From assembly GCF_002944315.1 (NCBI RefSeq), contig NZ_CP024311.1:3386501-3450500 (forward strand): 64,000 bases of DNA, written 5' to 3'. This document shows, piece after piece, positions 47,201 through 56,369 of this stretch; within the stretch, counting starts at the first letter, position 1; every line of letters begins with the position of its first letter. This stretch comes from Rhizobium sp. NXC24. GTDB taxonomy: Bacteria; Pseudomonadota; Alphaproteobacteria; Rhizobiales; Rhizobiaceae. Both the position numbers and the translations under genes were made by a program. The notes beneath the pieces were generated by a model. It did no database searches and was not told the DNA's origin. It saw nothing but the letters and a program-made list of their open reading frames with translations.

Positions 47201-48361
47201 ATGAAGCATCTGCTGAAATCATGCACGGCAGCGCTCGCATGCTTAAGTTTCGCCACGCAGGTCGTCGCCGCTGCGCCGCTGAAGACGCTCGGCAAAGGCG
47301 AAGGCGCCGTCAGCATCGTTGCTTGGTCCGGCTATATCGAGCGCGGTGAGAGCGACAAGAATTACGACTGGGTCACCCAATTCGAGAAGGACACGGGCTG
47401 CAAGGTCAGCGTCAAGACCGCCGCCACCTCCGATGAAATGGTGGCGCTGATGAACGAAGGCGGCTTCGATCTCGTCACAGCCTCGGGCGACGCGTCGCTC
47501 CGCCTCGTTGCCGGCAAGCGGGTCCAGCCGATCAACGTCGATCTGATCCCGAGCTGGAAAAATCTCGATGAACGACTGAAAAATGCGCCGTGGCATACGG
47601 TCAACGGCGTCCACTATGGCGTGCCCTATCTCTGGGGGCCGAACGTCCTGATGTACAACACCGACGCCTTTAAGGATCAGGCACCCAAGAGCTGGGATGT
47701 CGTCTTCGAGGAAATGACCCTGCCGGACGGCAAGTCCAACAAGGGCCGCGTGCAGGCCTATGACGGGCCGATCTACATCGCCGATGCCGCGCTCTACCTG
47801 ATGGCCCACAAGCCGGAACTCGGCATCAAGGACCCATACGAACTCAGTGAAGACCAATACAAGGCCGCCCTCGACCTGCTGCGCGGCCAGCGTAAGCTCG
47901 TCAGCCGCTATTGGCACGACGCGATGATCCAGACGGACGACTTCAAGAACGAAGGCGTCGTCGCCTCGGGCTCCTGGCCGTTCCAGGTCAACCTGCTGCA
48001 GGCGGACAAGCAGAAAATCGGCTCGACCTTCCCGGACGAAGGCACGACCGGATGGGCCGATACGACCATGCTGCATGTCGACAGCCAGCATCCGAACTGC
48101 GCCTATATGTGGATTGAGCATTCGCTACAGCCAAAGGTCCAGGGCGACGCTGCGGCCTGGTTCGGCGCCGTGCCTTCGGTTCCGGCTGCTTGCAAGGGCA
48201 ACGAGCTCCTGACCGACAGCGGCTGCGCGACCAACGGCTATGATCATTTCGACAAGATCAAGTTCTGGAAAACACCGGTCGCCAAGTGCAAGACCGAGAG
48301 CGAATGCGTGCCGTACCATCGCTGGGTTTCAGACTATATCGGCGTGATTGGGGGCAGATAG
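47201..48361 (+). CDS. Periplasmic polyamine-type binding protein (YdcS/PotD-like)
   Basis: 386 aa. Signal peptide (MKHLLKSCTAALACLSFATQ, cleavage near VVAAAP). Type II binding fold of the spermidine/putrescine family: VSIVAWSGYIERGESDKNYDWV, FDLVTASGDASLRLV and YGVPYLWGPNVLMYNTDAF. It is the first gene of a run matching E. coli ydcSTUV-patD, so it likely delivers putrescine or a related amine. GGAGAG five nt upstream of the ATG supports the start. Several cysteines near the C-terminus (CKGNELLTDSGC, CKTESEC) may form disulfides. Two hairpins separate it from the ATPase gene. Confidence 0.9.
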   Translation: MKHLLKSCTAALACLSFATQVVAAAPLKTLGKGEGAVSIVAWSGYIERGESDKNYDWVTQFEKDTGCKVSVKTAATSDEMVALMNEGGFDLVTASGDASLRLVAGKRVQPINVDLIPSWKNLDERLKNAPWHTVNGVHYGVPYLWGPNVLMYNTDAFKDQAPKSWDVVFEEMTLPDGKSNKGRVQAYDGPIYIADAALYLMAHKPELGIKDPYELSEDQYKAALDLLRGQRKLVSRYWHDAMIQTDDFKNEGVVASGSWPFQVNLLQADKQKIGSTFPDEGTTGWADTTMLHVDSQHPNCAYMWIEHSLQPKVQGDAAAWFGAVPSVPAACKGNELLTDSGCATNGYDHFDKIKFWKTPVAKCKTESECVPYHRWVSDYIGVIGGR

Positions 48362-48415
48362 TTCACGCCGATTATGGCGACCGCCTCTCCATTCTAAAGA
48401 GCGCGATCGCACCGG

Positions 48416-48481
48416 GGCGATGAGGGGCCTGATATCTGAAGCCCCTCATCGCCTCACCGAGCCCTCTTCCAAGCGAAGAGG
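48416..48481 (+). promoter_or_regulatory. Two tandem intra-operon hairpins after the binding-protein gene
   Basis: GGCGATGAGGGGC pairs perfectly with GCCCCTCATCGCC (13 bp, 48416-48453), followed by CCTCTTC/GAAGAGG (7 bp, 48463-48481). There is no T-run. They fit the common role of stabilising the binding-protein message or reducing readthrough into the transporter genes. Confidence 0.65.
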
Positions 48482-48528
48482 CGCAACGAACAACATGCCC
48501 TTCTTCTCTGCATACCCGGGAGCATCCC

Positions 48529-49515
48529 ATGACCGCCGTTCGTTTCCAGCAGGTATCGCGCCATTTCGGCCAGGTCCGCGCCGTTGACCGCGTCGATCTG
48601 GAGATCGCGTCCGGTGAATTCTTTGCCATGCTCGGCCCCTCCGGCTCCGGCAAGACCACTTGCCTCAGGCTCGTCGCCGGTTTCGAGCAGCCGACCGGCG
48701 GCCATATCGAGATCTTCGGCGAAACCGCCGAGGGTGTGCCGCCCTACCGGCGCAACGTCAACACGGTCTTCCAGGACTATGCCCTCTTCCCGCATCTCAA
48801 CATCCTCGACAATGTCGCCTATGGGCTGATGGTCAAGGGTATCGGCAAGACCGAAAGGCTGAGGGCCGCCGAACAGGCGCTCGAATTGGTGAAGCTGCCG
48901 GGTTATGGTGACCGCCGCCCCGGCCAACTCTCGGGCGGCCAGCGCCAGCGCGTGGCGCTGGCCCGCGCTCTCGTGAACAAGCCGAAGGTGCTGCTGCTCG
49001 ACGAACCGCTCGGTGCGCTTGACCTCAAGCTGCGCGAGCAGATGCAGGAAGAGCTGAAGAGCCTGCAGCGCGCGCTCGGCATCACCTTCGTCTTTGTCAC
49101 CCACGATCAGGGCGAAGCACTCTCCATGGCCGACCGCGTCGCCGTCTTCAACAATGGCAGGATCGTGCAGGAGGGCACGCCGCATGACATCTATCAGCGG
49201 CCGAAGACCCGGTTCGTCGCGGATTTCGTCGGTTCTTCCAATGTGATCGCCCCTGAGACCATGTCATCGCTCGGCGGTGAACGGCGCTGGGCGAGCCTGC
49301 GGCCGGAAGCGATACGGCTGACGCAGGAGGCCGGTGTTCCGGCGACGGTGCAGGCGACCAGCTTCCTCGGCGCCGCCACCCGGCTTTCGGTCGAAGCGCA
49401 GGGCACGCGCATGCATGTCACCGTGCCGGCCGGCCACCCTATCCCCGATACCGGCGCCTCGGTGCGCATCGCTTGGCTGCCCGCCGACATCCATTACATG
49501 GACGACGCTGCATGA
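48529..49515 (+). CDS. Polyamine-type ABC transporter ATP-binding protein (PotA/YdcT)
   Basis: 328 aa. Walker A GPSGSGKTT (about 37-45), signature LSGGQRQR (about 134-141), Walker B VLLLDEPLGALD and switch His in FVFVTHDQG, then a C-terminal TOBE domain (about 255-328, RPEAIRLTQEAG). It powers uptake with the two permeases that follow. The stop overlaps the next start as ATGA, showing translational coupling. Start at 48529 after GGGAG. Confidence 0.93.
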   Translation: MTAVRFQQVSRHFGQVRAVDRVDLEIASGEFFAMLGPSGSGKTTCLRLVAGFEQPTGGHIEIFGETAEGVPPYRRNVNTVFQDYALFPHLNILDNVAYGLMVKGIGKTERLRAAEQALELVKLPGYGDRRPGQLSGGQRQRVALARALVNKPKVLLLDEPLGALDLKLREQMQEELKSLQRALGITFVFVTHDQGEALSMADRVAVFNNGRIVQEGTPHDIYQRPKTRFVADFVGSSNVIAPETMSSLGGERRWASLRPEAIRLTQEAGVPATVQATSFLGAATRLSVEAQGTRMHVTVPAGHPIPDTGASVRIAWLPADIHYMDDAA

Positions 49516-50483
49516 TATCAGCCGCCATCTCAACGGCCGCGCCGGCGGCCACCTCGATCCTGCCACGTCGCGGCGGTTTCTTCGGCCGCCTCTCGGATCT
49601 CTTCTGGCGCCGCCCGAAACTCCTGCTTTTCCTGATGCTGACGCCGCCGCTGCTCTGGCTCGGCATCATCTATATCGGCTCGCTGATCGCGCTGCTGCTG
49701 CAAAGCTTCTTCTCGATCGACGACTTCTCCGGAATGGTGAATTACGAATTCACGCTCGCGACCTATGCGCAGCTTTTGAATTCCGCCAATTTCGACATCA
49801 TCATCCGCACGGTCGTTATGGCGGCGCTAGTGACCATCGCCTCCTCGTTCGTCGCTTTTCCGATCGCCTATTATGCGGCGCGTTACGCCAAGGGAAAATG
49901 GAAGGCGCTGTTCTATCTCGGCGTCATGCTGCCGCTCTGGTCGAGCTATCTGGTCAAGGTCTACGCCTGGAAGCTGATCCTCGCCAAGGAAGGCATTTTG
50001 ACCTGGCTTTTCGACAAGCTCTACCTCGGCTGGCTGCTCGACGGCGTGCTCAGTCTCCCGATCGTCGGCGGAAATTCGCTGTCGGTGAGCTATATCGGCA
50101 CCTTCCTGGTCTTCGTCTATATCTGGCTGCCCTATATGATCCTGCCGACGCAGGCTGCCCTTGAGCGCGTGCCGGCCAACCTCCTCGAAGCCTCCGCCGA
50201 TCTCGGCGCGACGCCGAACCAAACCTTCCGCACGGTGCTGCTGCCGCTGGCCCTGCCCGGCGTCGTTGCAGGCTCCATTTTCACCTTCTCGCTGACGCTT
50301 GGCGACTACATCATCCCGCAGATCATCGGCTCGTCGCGCCTCTTCATCGGCCAGGCCGTCTATGCGCAGCAGGGCACAGCCGGCAACGTGCCGCTCGCCG
50401 CCGCCTTCTCGGTGGTGCCGATTGTCATCATGGCTATCTATCTCTGGATCGCCAAGAAACAGGGGGCCTTCGATGCGCTCTGA
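49512..50483 (+). CDS. Polyamine-type ABC transporter permease 1 (PotB/YdcU)
   Basis: 323 aa with six or seven membrane segments. The N-terminus is long and polar (about 35 residues) before the first helix ([20 protein letters not shown]). The EAA-type loop that contacts the ATPase is seen as [20 protein letters not shown] near residue 225. It overlaps the ATPase gene by 4 nt and the second permease gene by 11 nt. Confidence 0.92.
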   Translation: MISAAISTAAPAATSILPRRGGFFGRLSDLFWRRPKLLLFLMLTPPLLWLGIIYIGSLIALLLQSFFSIDDFSGMVNYEFTLATYAQLLNSANFDIIIRTVVMAALVTIASSFVAFPIAYYAARYAKGKWKALFYLGVMLPLWSSYLVKVYAWKLILAKEGILTWLFDKLYLGWLLDGVLSLPIVGGNSLSVSYIGTFLVFVYIWLPYMILPTQAALERVPANLLEASADLGATPNQTFRTVLLPLALPGVVAGSIFTFSLTLGDYIIPQIIGSSRLFIGQAVYAQQGTAGNVPLAAAFSVVPIVIMAIYLWIAKKQGAFDAL

Positions 50484-51288
50484 TCGCGGCCAACGCGCGT
50501 CCCTGCCCCTGAAGATCGCCGCCGCCGGCGGCCTGCTCTTCCTGCATCTGCCGATCCTGCTGATCTTCGTCTATGCCTTCACGACGGAGGAAAAGAGCTA
50601 TCAGTGGCCACCGCCGGGCCTCACGCTGCAATGGTTCGGCATCGCCTGGAACCGGCCGGATGTCTGGTCGTCCTTGGCACTGTCGGTGCAGGTGGCGACC
50701 GTCGCGACTGCCATCGCTCTCGTGCTCGGCACGCTCTGCGCAGCCGCCGTCAGCCAGACGAAATTCTTCGGTCGCGAGGCGATCTCACTGCTGGTGATCC
50801 TGCCGATCGCGCTCCCCGGCATCATCACCGGTATCGCGCTGCGCTCGGCCTTCAGCCTGTTCGATATTCCCTTCTCGGTCTGGACGATCGTTCTCGGCCA
50901 CGCCACCTTCTGCGTTGTCGTGGTCTATAACAACGCCGTCGCCCGCTTCCGCCGCACTTCCGGCTCGCTGATCGAAGCCTCGATGGATCTCGGCGCCGAC
51001 GGTTTCCAGACTTTCCGCCATGTGATCCTGCCGAATATTGGCACGGCGCTGCTTGCCGGCGGCATGCTCGCCTTCGCGCTTTCCTTCGACGAAGTCATCG
51101 TCACCACCTTTACCGGTGGCCAGCAGATGACATTGCCGATCTGGATGCTGGAAGAGCTGATCCGCCCGCGCCAACGTCCCGTCACCAATGTCATCGCCAT
51201 GGTCGTGGTGCTCGTCACCTTCCTGCCGATCCTGGCAGCCTACTATCTTACCCGCGACGGCGACCAAATCGCCGGCGGCGGCAAATGA
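50473..51288 (+). CDS. Polyamine-type ABC transporter permease 2 (PotC/YdcV)
   Basis: 271 aa, six membrane segments. First helix [20 protein letters not shown] (about 15-34), EAA loop [20 protein letters not shown] near 165. Start at 50473 lies inside the previous gene and matches PotC/YdcV length; the earlier frame extension is not coding. It is followed by patD after 13 nt. Confidence 0.92.
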   Translation: MRSDRGQRASLPLKIAAAGGLLFLHLPILLIFVYAFTTEEKSYQWPPPGLTLQWFGIAWNRPDVWSSLALSVQVATVATAIALVLGTLCAAAVSQTKFFGREAISLLVILPIALPGIITGIALRSAFSLFDIPFSVWTIVLGHATFCVVVVYNNAVARFRRTSGSLIEASMDLGADGFQTFRHVILPNIGTALLAGGMLAFALSFDEVIVTTFTGGQQMTLPIWMLEELIRPRQRPVTNVIAMVVVLVTFLPILAAYYLTRDGDQIAGGGK

Positions 51289-51301
51289 AAGGGAGATAAT
51301 T

Positions 51302-52729
51302 ATGGACACCCAAATGCTGATCGGCTCCCGCTTTGAGGCCGGTTCGGAGACGGAAGAGCATATTCTCAACCCGAAGACGGGTGAGACCGTGCTCAATCTG
51401 CCGGAAGCCTCGCTTGGCCAGATCGACGCCGCCGTCAATGCCGCCGAAAAGGCATTCACGAGCTGGTCGCAGACGACGCCCGCCCAGCGCTCCACCTATC
51501 TCCTGAAGATTGCCGACGCCATCGAGAAGGATGCCGAGGGCTTCGCGACGCTCGAGGCGCTGAACTGCGGCAAGCCGATCAACGCCGTCCTCAACGACGA
51601 AATCCCCGCCATCGTCGATTGCTACCGCTTCTTCGCCGGCGCGGTGCGCAATCTGCACGGCCCGGTCGCCGGCGAATATCTGCCCGGCCACACCTCAATG
51701 ATCCGCCGCGATCCGATCGGCATCGTCGGTTCGATTGCGCCGTGGAACTATCCGCTGATGATGATGGCTTGGAAGTTGGCACCGGCCATTGCCGGCGGCA
51801 ACACCGTCGTCTTCAAGCCCTCGGAACAGACGCCGCTGACGGCGCTGAAGATGGCAAAACTCCTGTCGGACATCCTTCCCGAAGGCGTCGTCAACGTTAT
51901 CCTCGGCCGCGGCGAGAGCGTCGGCAATGCGCTGATCAACCATCCCAAGATCAACATGATCTCCATCACCGGCGATGTCGCCACCGGCAAGAAAGTCCTG
52001 CAGGCCGCCGCCAAAACGGTGAAGCGCACACATCTCGAACTCGGCGGCAAGGCTCCGGTCATCGTGTTCGATGACGCCGATATCGACGCCGTCGTCGCCG
52101 GTATCCGGACCTTCGGCTATTACAATGCCGGCCAGGACTGCACCGCCGCCTGCCGCATCTATGCCGATGCCAAGGTCTACGACAATTTCGTCGCCGACCT
52201 GACCTCCGCCGTCTCCAGCATCAAGTTCAACCTCGCCAACGACACGGAAAACGAAATCGGCCCGCTGATCTCCAAGCGCCAGCGAGATCGCGTCGAAAGC
52301 TTCGTCACCCGCGCCGCCGAACACGGGCACATGGAAATCACCACCGGCGGCAAGACCTCGGGCGATCGCGGCTTCTTCTACGCCCCGACCGTGGTTGCCG
52401 GCGCCACGCAGGACGACGAAATCGTCCGCCGCGAAGTGTTTGGCCCCGTCGTCTCCGTCACCCGCTTCACCAGCGCCGACGATGCCGTCGCCTGGGCCAA
52501 TGACAGCGACTATGGCCTTGCCTCTTCCGTCTGGACCAAGGACGTCAGCCGCGGCATGCAAACCGCCGCCAGGCTGCAATACGGCTGCACCTGGATCAAC
52601 ACCCATTTCATGCTGGTCAACGAAATGCCGCATGGCGGCCTGAAGCAATCCGGCTATGGCAAGGACATGTCAGTCTACGCGCTGGAAGACTACACCGCCG
52701 TCCGGCACGTCATGATCAATCATGGGTGA
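51302..52729 (+). CDS. patD: Gamma-aminobutyraldehyde dehydrogenase (aldehyde dehydrogenase family)
   Basis: 475 aa. NAD-dependent oxidation of 4-aminobutyraldehyde to GABA in putrescine breakdown. Motifs: [20 protein letters not shown] (about 142-161), [12 protein letters not shown], catalytic Glu in [16 protein letters not shown] (about 246) and catalytic Cys in GQDCTAACR (about 280). The length and the position right after four transporter genes match E. coli ydcW/patD. A ribosome site AAAGGGAG lies 8 nt before the ATG. Related betaine-aldehyde dehydrogenases cannot be fully excluded. Confidence 0.87.
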   Translation: MDTQMLIGSRFEAGSETEEHILNPKTGETVLNLPEASLGQIDAAVNAAEKAFTSWSQTTPAQRSTYLLKIADAIEKDAEGFATLEALNCGKPINAVLNDEIPAIVDCYRFFAGAVRNLHGPVAGEYLPGHTSMIRRDPIGIVGSIAPWNYPLMMMAWKLAPAIAGGNTVVFKPSEQTPLTALKMAKLLSDILPEGVVNVILGRGESVGNALINHPKINMISITGDVATGKKVLQAAAKTVKRTHLELGGKAPVIVFDDADIDAVVAGIRTFGYYNAGQDCTAACRIYADAKVYDNFVADLTSAVSSIKFNLANDTENEIGPLISKRQRDRVESFVTRAAEHGHMEITTGGKTSGDRGFFYAPTVVAGATQDDEIVRREVFGPVVSVTRFTSADDAVAWANDSDYGLASSVWTKDVSRGMQTAARLQYGCTWINTHFMLVNEMPHGGLKQSGYGKDMSVYALEDYTAVRHVMINHG

Positions 52730-52751
52730 GGCGCGGTTCGGTGTAACCGAA

Positions 52752-52776
52752 GCAATCGACCCAGTGGGTCGATTGC
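52752..52776. repeat. Perfect 11-bp hairpin after patD
   Basis: GCAATCGACCC and GGGTCGATTGC around AGT, 22 nt past the patD stop, inside a larger GGCG...CGCC palindromic stretch (about 52731-52793). It lacks a T-run, so it may be a repeat element that also ends transcription. Confidence 0.55.
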
Positions 52777-52877
52777 AGCGCCGAACGCCCTGAGCCACGC
52801 GAAGGGCCGGTGGTGCAGCACTTGCGAAACGTCTACCAAAAGGTCCTACCATCGCTCCCGGCAATCGAAACGGCATC

Positions 52878-52902
52878 GGAACAATTTCCCCTTTTCTGCG
52901 TC
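52878..52902 (+). promoter_or_regulatory. EcfG-type general stress promoter candidate
   Basis: GGAAC at 52878-52882, 16 nt, then CGTC at 52899-52902; the alphaproteobacterial EcfG consensus is GGAAC-N16/17-CGTT, so one base differs. It lies 33 nt upstream of a DUF1328 gene, a type of small membrane protein often under stress control. Confidence 0.5.
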
Positions 52903-52934
52903 TTCATTAGGCGCAACGCAGAGGAGATTTTCTA

Positions 52935-53108
52935 ATGCTGAAATGGGCTCTGATATTCTTCGTGATTTCGTTGATAGCCGGCTTTTTCGGCTTTTCCGGC
53001 GTCTCGGCCGCAACAGCGACGATCGCCCGCGTGCTCTTCGCGCTCTTCCTGATCGTTTTCCTGGTGTTCCTGATCATGGCAGTGATGGCCGGTAACGCGG
53101 TGCTCTAA
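52935..53108 (+). CDS. DUF1328 small membrane protein (YtjA-like)
   Basis: 57 aa: [20 protein letters not shown] begins a first helix, then [20 protein letters not shown] and a second helix to AVMAGNAVL. This two-helix pattern and length fit the DUF1328 family of small inner-membrane proteins. GAGGAG lies 9 nt before the ATG. Function unknown; the stress-type promoter upstream suggests induction by stress or stationary phase. Confidence 0.8.
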   Translation: MLKWALIFFVISLIAGFFGFSGVSAATATIARVLFALFLIVFLVFLIMAVMAGNAVL

Positions 53109-53143
53109 ACCGACGAGATATCAACGATGCTTCGGCGGGCGGG

Positions 53144-53818
53144 CTACACCAGGCTCGCCCCGACATTGATCGCAAGCGCCAGGATCGTCGTGTTGAACAG
53201 GAAAGACAGGATGGCGTGCAGCAGTACCAGCTTGCGCATGCTGACGGAAGATACGCCGATATCGGCTGTCTGGGCGGCGACGCCGATGGTGAAGGAGAAA
53301 TAGAGGAAGTCCCAATAGATGGGCTCCTCTACCGGCTCGGCGAACTTCAACCCCTGCCCCCTACCCGAACCGCGATAGAAGCGGTGCGCATAGTGGACCG
53401 TAAAAAGCATGTGCAGAAACACCCAGGAAATCAGGATCGTTACGATCGCCATCAATGCACGGAAAAGCGCTACCTGCGGCGGCGCCTCCTTGACGCCGAG
53501 CAGTTCCAGAGCGATGCCGCCAACACTGGCGACTGCGGCCGCGATGGACAGGAACAGCAGAACGGCATCCGAAAAATCGAGATCGGCCGAACGCTTGCGG
53601 ATGCGATGCACATCGGATGTTAGCATCCGGTACAGGCTGAATACGATATAGATGATGGCGGTGGCATCCCAGGCAACAAGCAAGTTGCTCGGATTGAACG
53701 CACGCGAGGTCAGAAGCAGGAAGCACACGATGCCGGCCGCAACGCTGACCAGAATCACCTGATGCTTGTGCAACAGCACGGCGGTCCCGGAACGATGCTG
53801 CTCTCCGCCCATTCGCAT
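53144..53818 (-). CDS. DUF1345 membrane protein
   Basis: 224 aa, about six membrane segments (VILVSVAAGIVCFLLLTSRA near the start to the C-terminal LSFLFNTTILALAINVGASLV end region). The HAILSFLFNTTILALAINV segment near the end is characteristic of DUF1345 proteins. Function unknown. The ATG at 53818 has GGAGAG 4 nt upstream; 53830 has none. It is convergent with the DUF1328 gene and stands alone. Confidence 0.8.
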   Translation of the reverse strand: MRMGGEQHRSGTAVLLHKHQVILVSVAAGIVCFLLLTSRAFNPSNLLVAWDATAIIYIVFSLYRMLTSDVHRIRKRSADLDFSDAVLLFLSIAAAVASVGGIALELLGVKEAPPQVALFRALMAIVTILISWVFLHMLFTVHYAHRFYRGSGRGQGLKFAEPVEEPIYWDFLYFSFTIGVAAQTADIGVSSVSMRKLVLLHAILSFLFNTTILALAINVGASLV

Positions 53819-53882
53819 GCCGCTCTCCATTCACTAAATATCCATCAGATATAGATTCTCTGACGTAGGTGGCAAACAAAAA

Positions 53883-53905
53883 GAGGCCCCGCAATGCGAG
53901 GCCTC
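53883..53905 (-). terminator. Rho-independent terminator of the sugar catabolic block
   Basis: GAGGCCCCGC and GCGAGGCCTC form a 10-bp stem with one mismatch around AAT; CTTTTTG follows on the minus strand. It starts 23 nt past the SDR stop. Confidence 0.85.
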
Positions 53906-53927
53906 CGCGCTTGGAGAAGACGCTAGT

Positions 53928-54659
53928 TCAAGCCGTCCAGCCACCGTCGATGACATGGATCTGACCGGTGGTGAAACCCGCCTCGTCGCCGGCGAGATAG
54001 GTCACCAGGGCAGCGATCTCCTCGGCAGTCGCGATGCGGCCCATCGGCTGGCGGGCGATGAAGTCCTTCATCGCCTTCTCATAATCGCCGGTGGCGCGCA
54101 GGCGCTCATGCAGCGAGGGGCTGTCGACCGTGCCGGGGCAAATGGCATTGACGCGGATACCCTTGGCGACGAAATCGGCGGCGATCGACTTGGTGAGGCC
54201 GATCACCGCTGCCTTGGAGGCGCAGTAGGCGAAGCGATTCGGTACGCCCTTCACACTGGAGGCGACCGAGGACATGTTGACGATCGAGCCTTTGCCCTTT
54301 TCGAGCATGCCCGGCAGGAAGGTGCGGCAAGTCGTGTACATCGCCTTGGCATTGAGATTGAAGGAGAAATCCCAATCCTTCTCCTCGCAGTCGAGGATGG
54401 TGCCAGCATGTACGAAGCCGGCGCAATTGAAGAGCACGTCGATCGGACCGAGTTCATCGGCATATGCCTTGACCGCGGCGCTGTCGAGCACGTTCAGCAC
54501 ATGCTTGCTGGCGCCTTCCAGCGTCGAAAGCGTCTGCTCGTTGATGTCGGTGGCATATACATGCGCCCCGAGCGAGATGAAGCGCTCAGCCGTCGCGCGG
54601 CCAATCCCCTGTCCCGCCGCCGTGATGACGACCTTCTTGCCTTCCAATCCGTGACCCAT
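53928..54659 (-). CDS. SDR dehydrogenase, 2-keto-3-deoxy-L-fuconate-dehydrogenase-like
   Basis: 243 aa. NAD-binding AAGQGIGRATAERF (about 12-25), NCAG (about 82), catalytic Ser in NMSSVASS (about 133) and YCASKAAV (Y-x3-K, about 146). RVNAICPGTVDSPSL and the overall length resemble DHRS6/UcpA-type SDRs, some of which oxidise 2-keto-3-deoxy-L-fuconate. In this operon, with an acid-sugar dehydratase upstream, that step is plausible but inferred. Start at 54659 (MGHGLEGKKVV), after GGAAAGGATCAGG. It is the last gene before the terminator. Confidence 0.85.
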   Translation of the reverse strand: MGHGLEGKKVVITAAGQGIGRATAERFISLGAHVYATDINEQTLSTLEGASKHVLNVLDSAAVKAYADELGPIDVLFNCAGFVHAGTILDCEEKDWDFSFNLNAKAMYTTCRTFLPGMLEKGKGSIVNMSSVASSVKGVPNRFAYCASKAAVIGLTKSIAADFVAKGIRVNAICPGTVDSPSLHERLRATGDYEKAMKDFIARQPMGRIATAEEIAALVTYLAGDEAGFTTGQIHVIDGGWTA

Positions 54660-54681
54660 AATCCTGATCCTTTCCTCCAGG

Positions 54682-54752
54682 GCATGATCCCGAGACCGAA
54701 AGGCCACGAAGCGAAAATGCGTGGTTGCTTGCGGATAAGATCATGCGAAAAC
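54682..54752. repeat. GCATGATC-type palindromic repeat inside the operon
   Basis: GCATGATCCCGA at the left and AGATCATGCGAAAAC at the right are inverted ends like those at 9296-9342. It fills most of the 114-nt gap between the binding-protein homologue and the SDR gene. Confidence 0.6.
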
Positions 54753-54773
54753 AAACAGCTAGAGCCGCCTGCC

Positions 54774-55907
54774 CTAGCTTTCGAACGATTGCGCGAAGAG
54801 CTGGTTGAGCTTGTCGATGAGGACTGTATGCCGCGCGGCGGTGCGCAGTCCATTGGTAATAATGTTGGAAGCCTCGCTCTGGAAAGCCATGTAGCCGTCA
54901 TGACGCGGCCGGACATAGGCGCCCTCCAACGTCGCGCGCGTATTGCGGTAAAAATCGAGCGCCGGCCCGTTAACGCTATCGCTGCCCCAGGCGTCGGCAT
55001 GGCCGGGCTGGCCATTGCCACTGGCGTAGGCGCCCGCCTGCACCGGCCCGCTGGCAATCCAGCGTGCAAAGGCCTTGGCCTCCTCCGGCACCTGCGTCCG
55101 GGCCGAAACGGCAATACCCGTGCCGCCGAGCGCTGAGCCTTTGGGCGCGCGGCCATCGATCACGGGCATGTCGGCAAAGGCTAAGCGCGCCGGTCGGAAT
55201 CCGGCAAAGGAATAGCTGACATAGCCATAGGCGAAGGGGACGACGTCATAGGGGCAATCCAGCTCACCCATCAGCTCGAAGACAGCTATCGGGTCCATGT
55301 CGTCACATTTGGCATCCATGCCGCCGACGAGCCGTGCCATCCAGTCGAGCACAGCTTCTCCATCCGCCGTGGCGATCAACTCCGGTCCTTCGACGCTGCA
55401 GGGCGTGCCGAGATGTGCCGCAAGCGTGAAGAAGGTCATCAGCGAATGCGGCGGCCGCATCGGCAGGATCGCCCTGCCCCTGGCCGCGAGCGATACGATC
55501 TCGGCAAGATCGGTGATCGGCCCACTCAACCGATCCGGCCGGTAGGCCTGAACCTGTGTCGCCGCATCGATCGGGAATCCCCACTGCCGGCCCTGCCAAT
55601 TGTAGCTCGGATAGGAGCGCCCGACCGTGCCGGCGGCGATTGCGACAAGTTCACCGGCATGGTCCGCATCGTCGAGCGGCAGCAGGCAATTCTCCCGCGT
55701 GATCTGGCCGACATGCGGATGGTCGATGACGATCAGATCATAGGCGGCCGCAAGCTCCTCCACTGGAAAGGTCTCGAAATCCTGCAGCGAGCGCTTCTCC
55801 CATACGACCTCGACGCCGGTCTTTTCCTTCCAGATGGCCGAGCATGCCACCATCGGATCGTAGCCGCGCGGATGCGACCAGGTCATTCCCTTGAGTGTCA
55901 CCATCAT
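54774..55907 (-). CDS. Solute-binding-protein homologue without a signal peptide
   Basis: 377 aa. The fold is that of extracellular carbohydrate-binding proteins (VACSAIWKEKTGVEVVWEKR, AYDLIVIDHPHVGQI, GRQWGFPIDAATQVQAYR, EEAKAFARWIASGPVQ). Unlike true transport receptors it begins MMVTLKGMTWSHPRGYDP, with no hydrophobic leader, and the upstream gene ends only 6 nt before it, so no leader has been missed. The protein should therefore stay in the cytoplasm. A true binding protein with leader is encoded at 62165-63481. Possible roles: cytosolic sugar sensor, carrier or enzyme-like protein; unknown. Confidence 0.75.
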   Translation of the reverse strand: MMVTLKGMTWSHPRGYDPMVACSAIWKEKTGVEVVWEKRSLQDFETFPVEELAAAYDLIVIDHPHVGQITRENCLLPLDDADHAGELVAIAAGTVGRSYPSYNWQGRQWGFPIDAATQVQAYRPDRLSGPITDLAEIVSLAARGRAILPMRPPHSLMTFFTLAAHLGTPCSVEGPELIATADGEAVLDWMARLVGGMDAKCDDMDPIAVFELMGELDCPYDVVPFAYGYVSYSFAGFRPARLAFADMPVIDGRAPKGSALGGTGIAVSARTQVPEEAKAFARWIASGPVQAGAYASGNGQPGHADAWGSDSVNGPALDFYRNTRATLEGAYVRPRHDGYMAFQSEASNIITNGLRTAARHTVLIDKLNQLFAQSFES

Positions 55908-55913
55908 TCTCTC

Positions 55914-56366
55914 TCAGTTTGCCGCTTTGCGCTCGACGATCAGAATATGGTCGGCGGCGAGGACGACCTCGTCGCGCTGGTTCAGCACTTCGCAACGCTC
56001 GACAACGCGGCCGGACGCCGGGCGCTTCGGATCGTCCTCTTTCGCCGATATCGTCACCCGCGTGCGGATCGTGTCGCCGATATGCACAGGGCGAATGAAC
56101 CGCAGCCGGTCGTAGCCATAGGAAAAGGCGACGGGATTGATGAGTGAGGCCGTCAGCCCGACGCCGATCGAGAAGATCATCGTGCCGTGGGCAATGCGCT
56201 GACCGCCAGGCAAGGTCTTGGCGAATTCCGCGTCCATATGATGCGGAAAGAAATCGCCGGTGTGGCCGGCATGGACAACGAAATCGGTCTCGGTGATCGT
56301 GCGTCCGGTCGTTATGCGGACGTGGCCGAGCTCATAGTCTTCAAAGTAGATCCTTTGTTGGGCCAT
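55914..56366 (-). CDS. MaoC-family dehydratase/hydratase
   Basis: 150 aa hot-dog-fold protein. [22 protein letters not shown] at the start and [25 protein letters not shown] carry the R-hydratase-like Asp/His motif (D-x5-H type, about residues 37-43). [13 protein letters not shown] and [13 protein letters not shown] are typical of MaoC. Members hydrate enoyl-CoA or related acids; the substrate here is unknown. It starts 3 nt after the dehydrogenase stop (its AAGGTG ribosome site lies in that gene's end) and is 6 nt before the leaderless binding-protein gene. Confidence 0.85.
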   Translation of the reverse strand: MAQQRIYFEDYELGHVRITTGRTITETDFVVHAGHTGDFFPHHMDAEFAKTLPGGQRIAHGTMIFSIGVGLTASLINPVAFSYGYDRLRFIRPVHIGDTIRTRVTISAKEDDPKRPASGRVVERCEVLNQRDEVVLAADHILIVERKAAN

Positions 56367-56369
56367 CGC

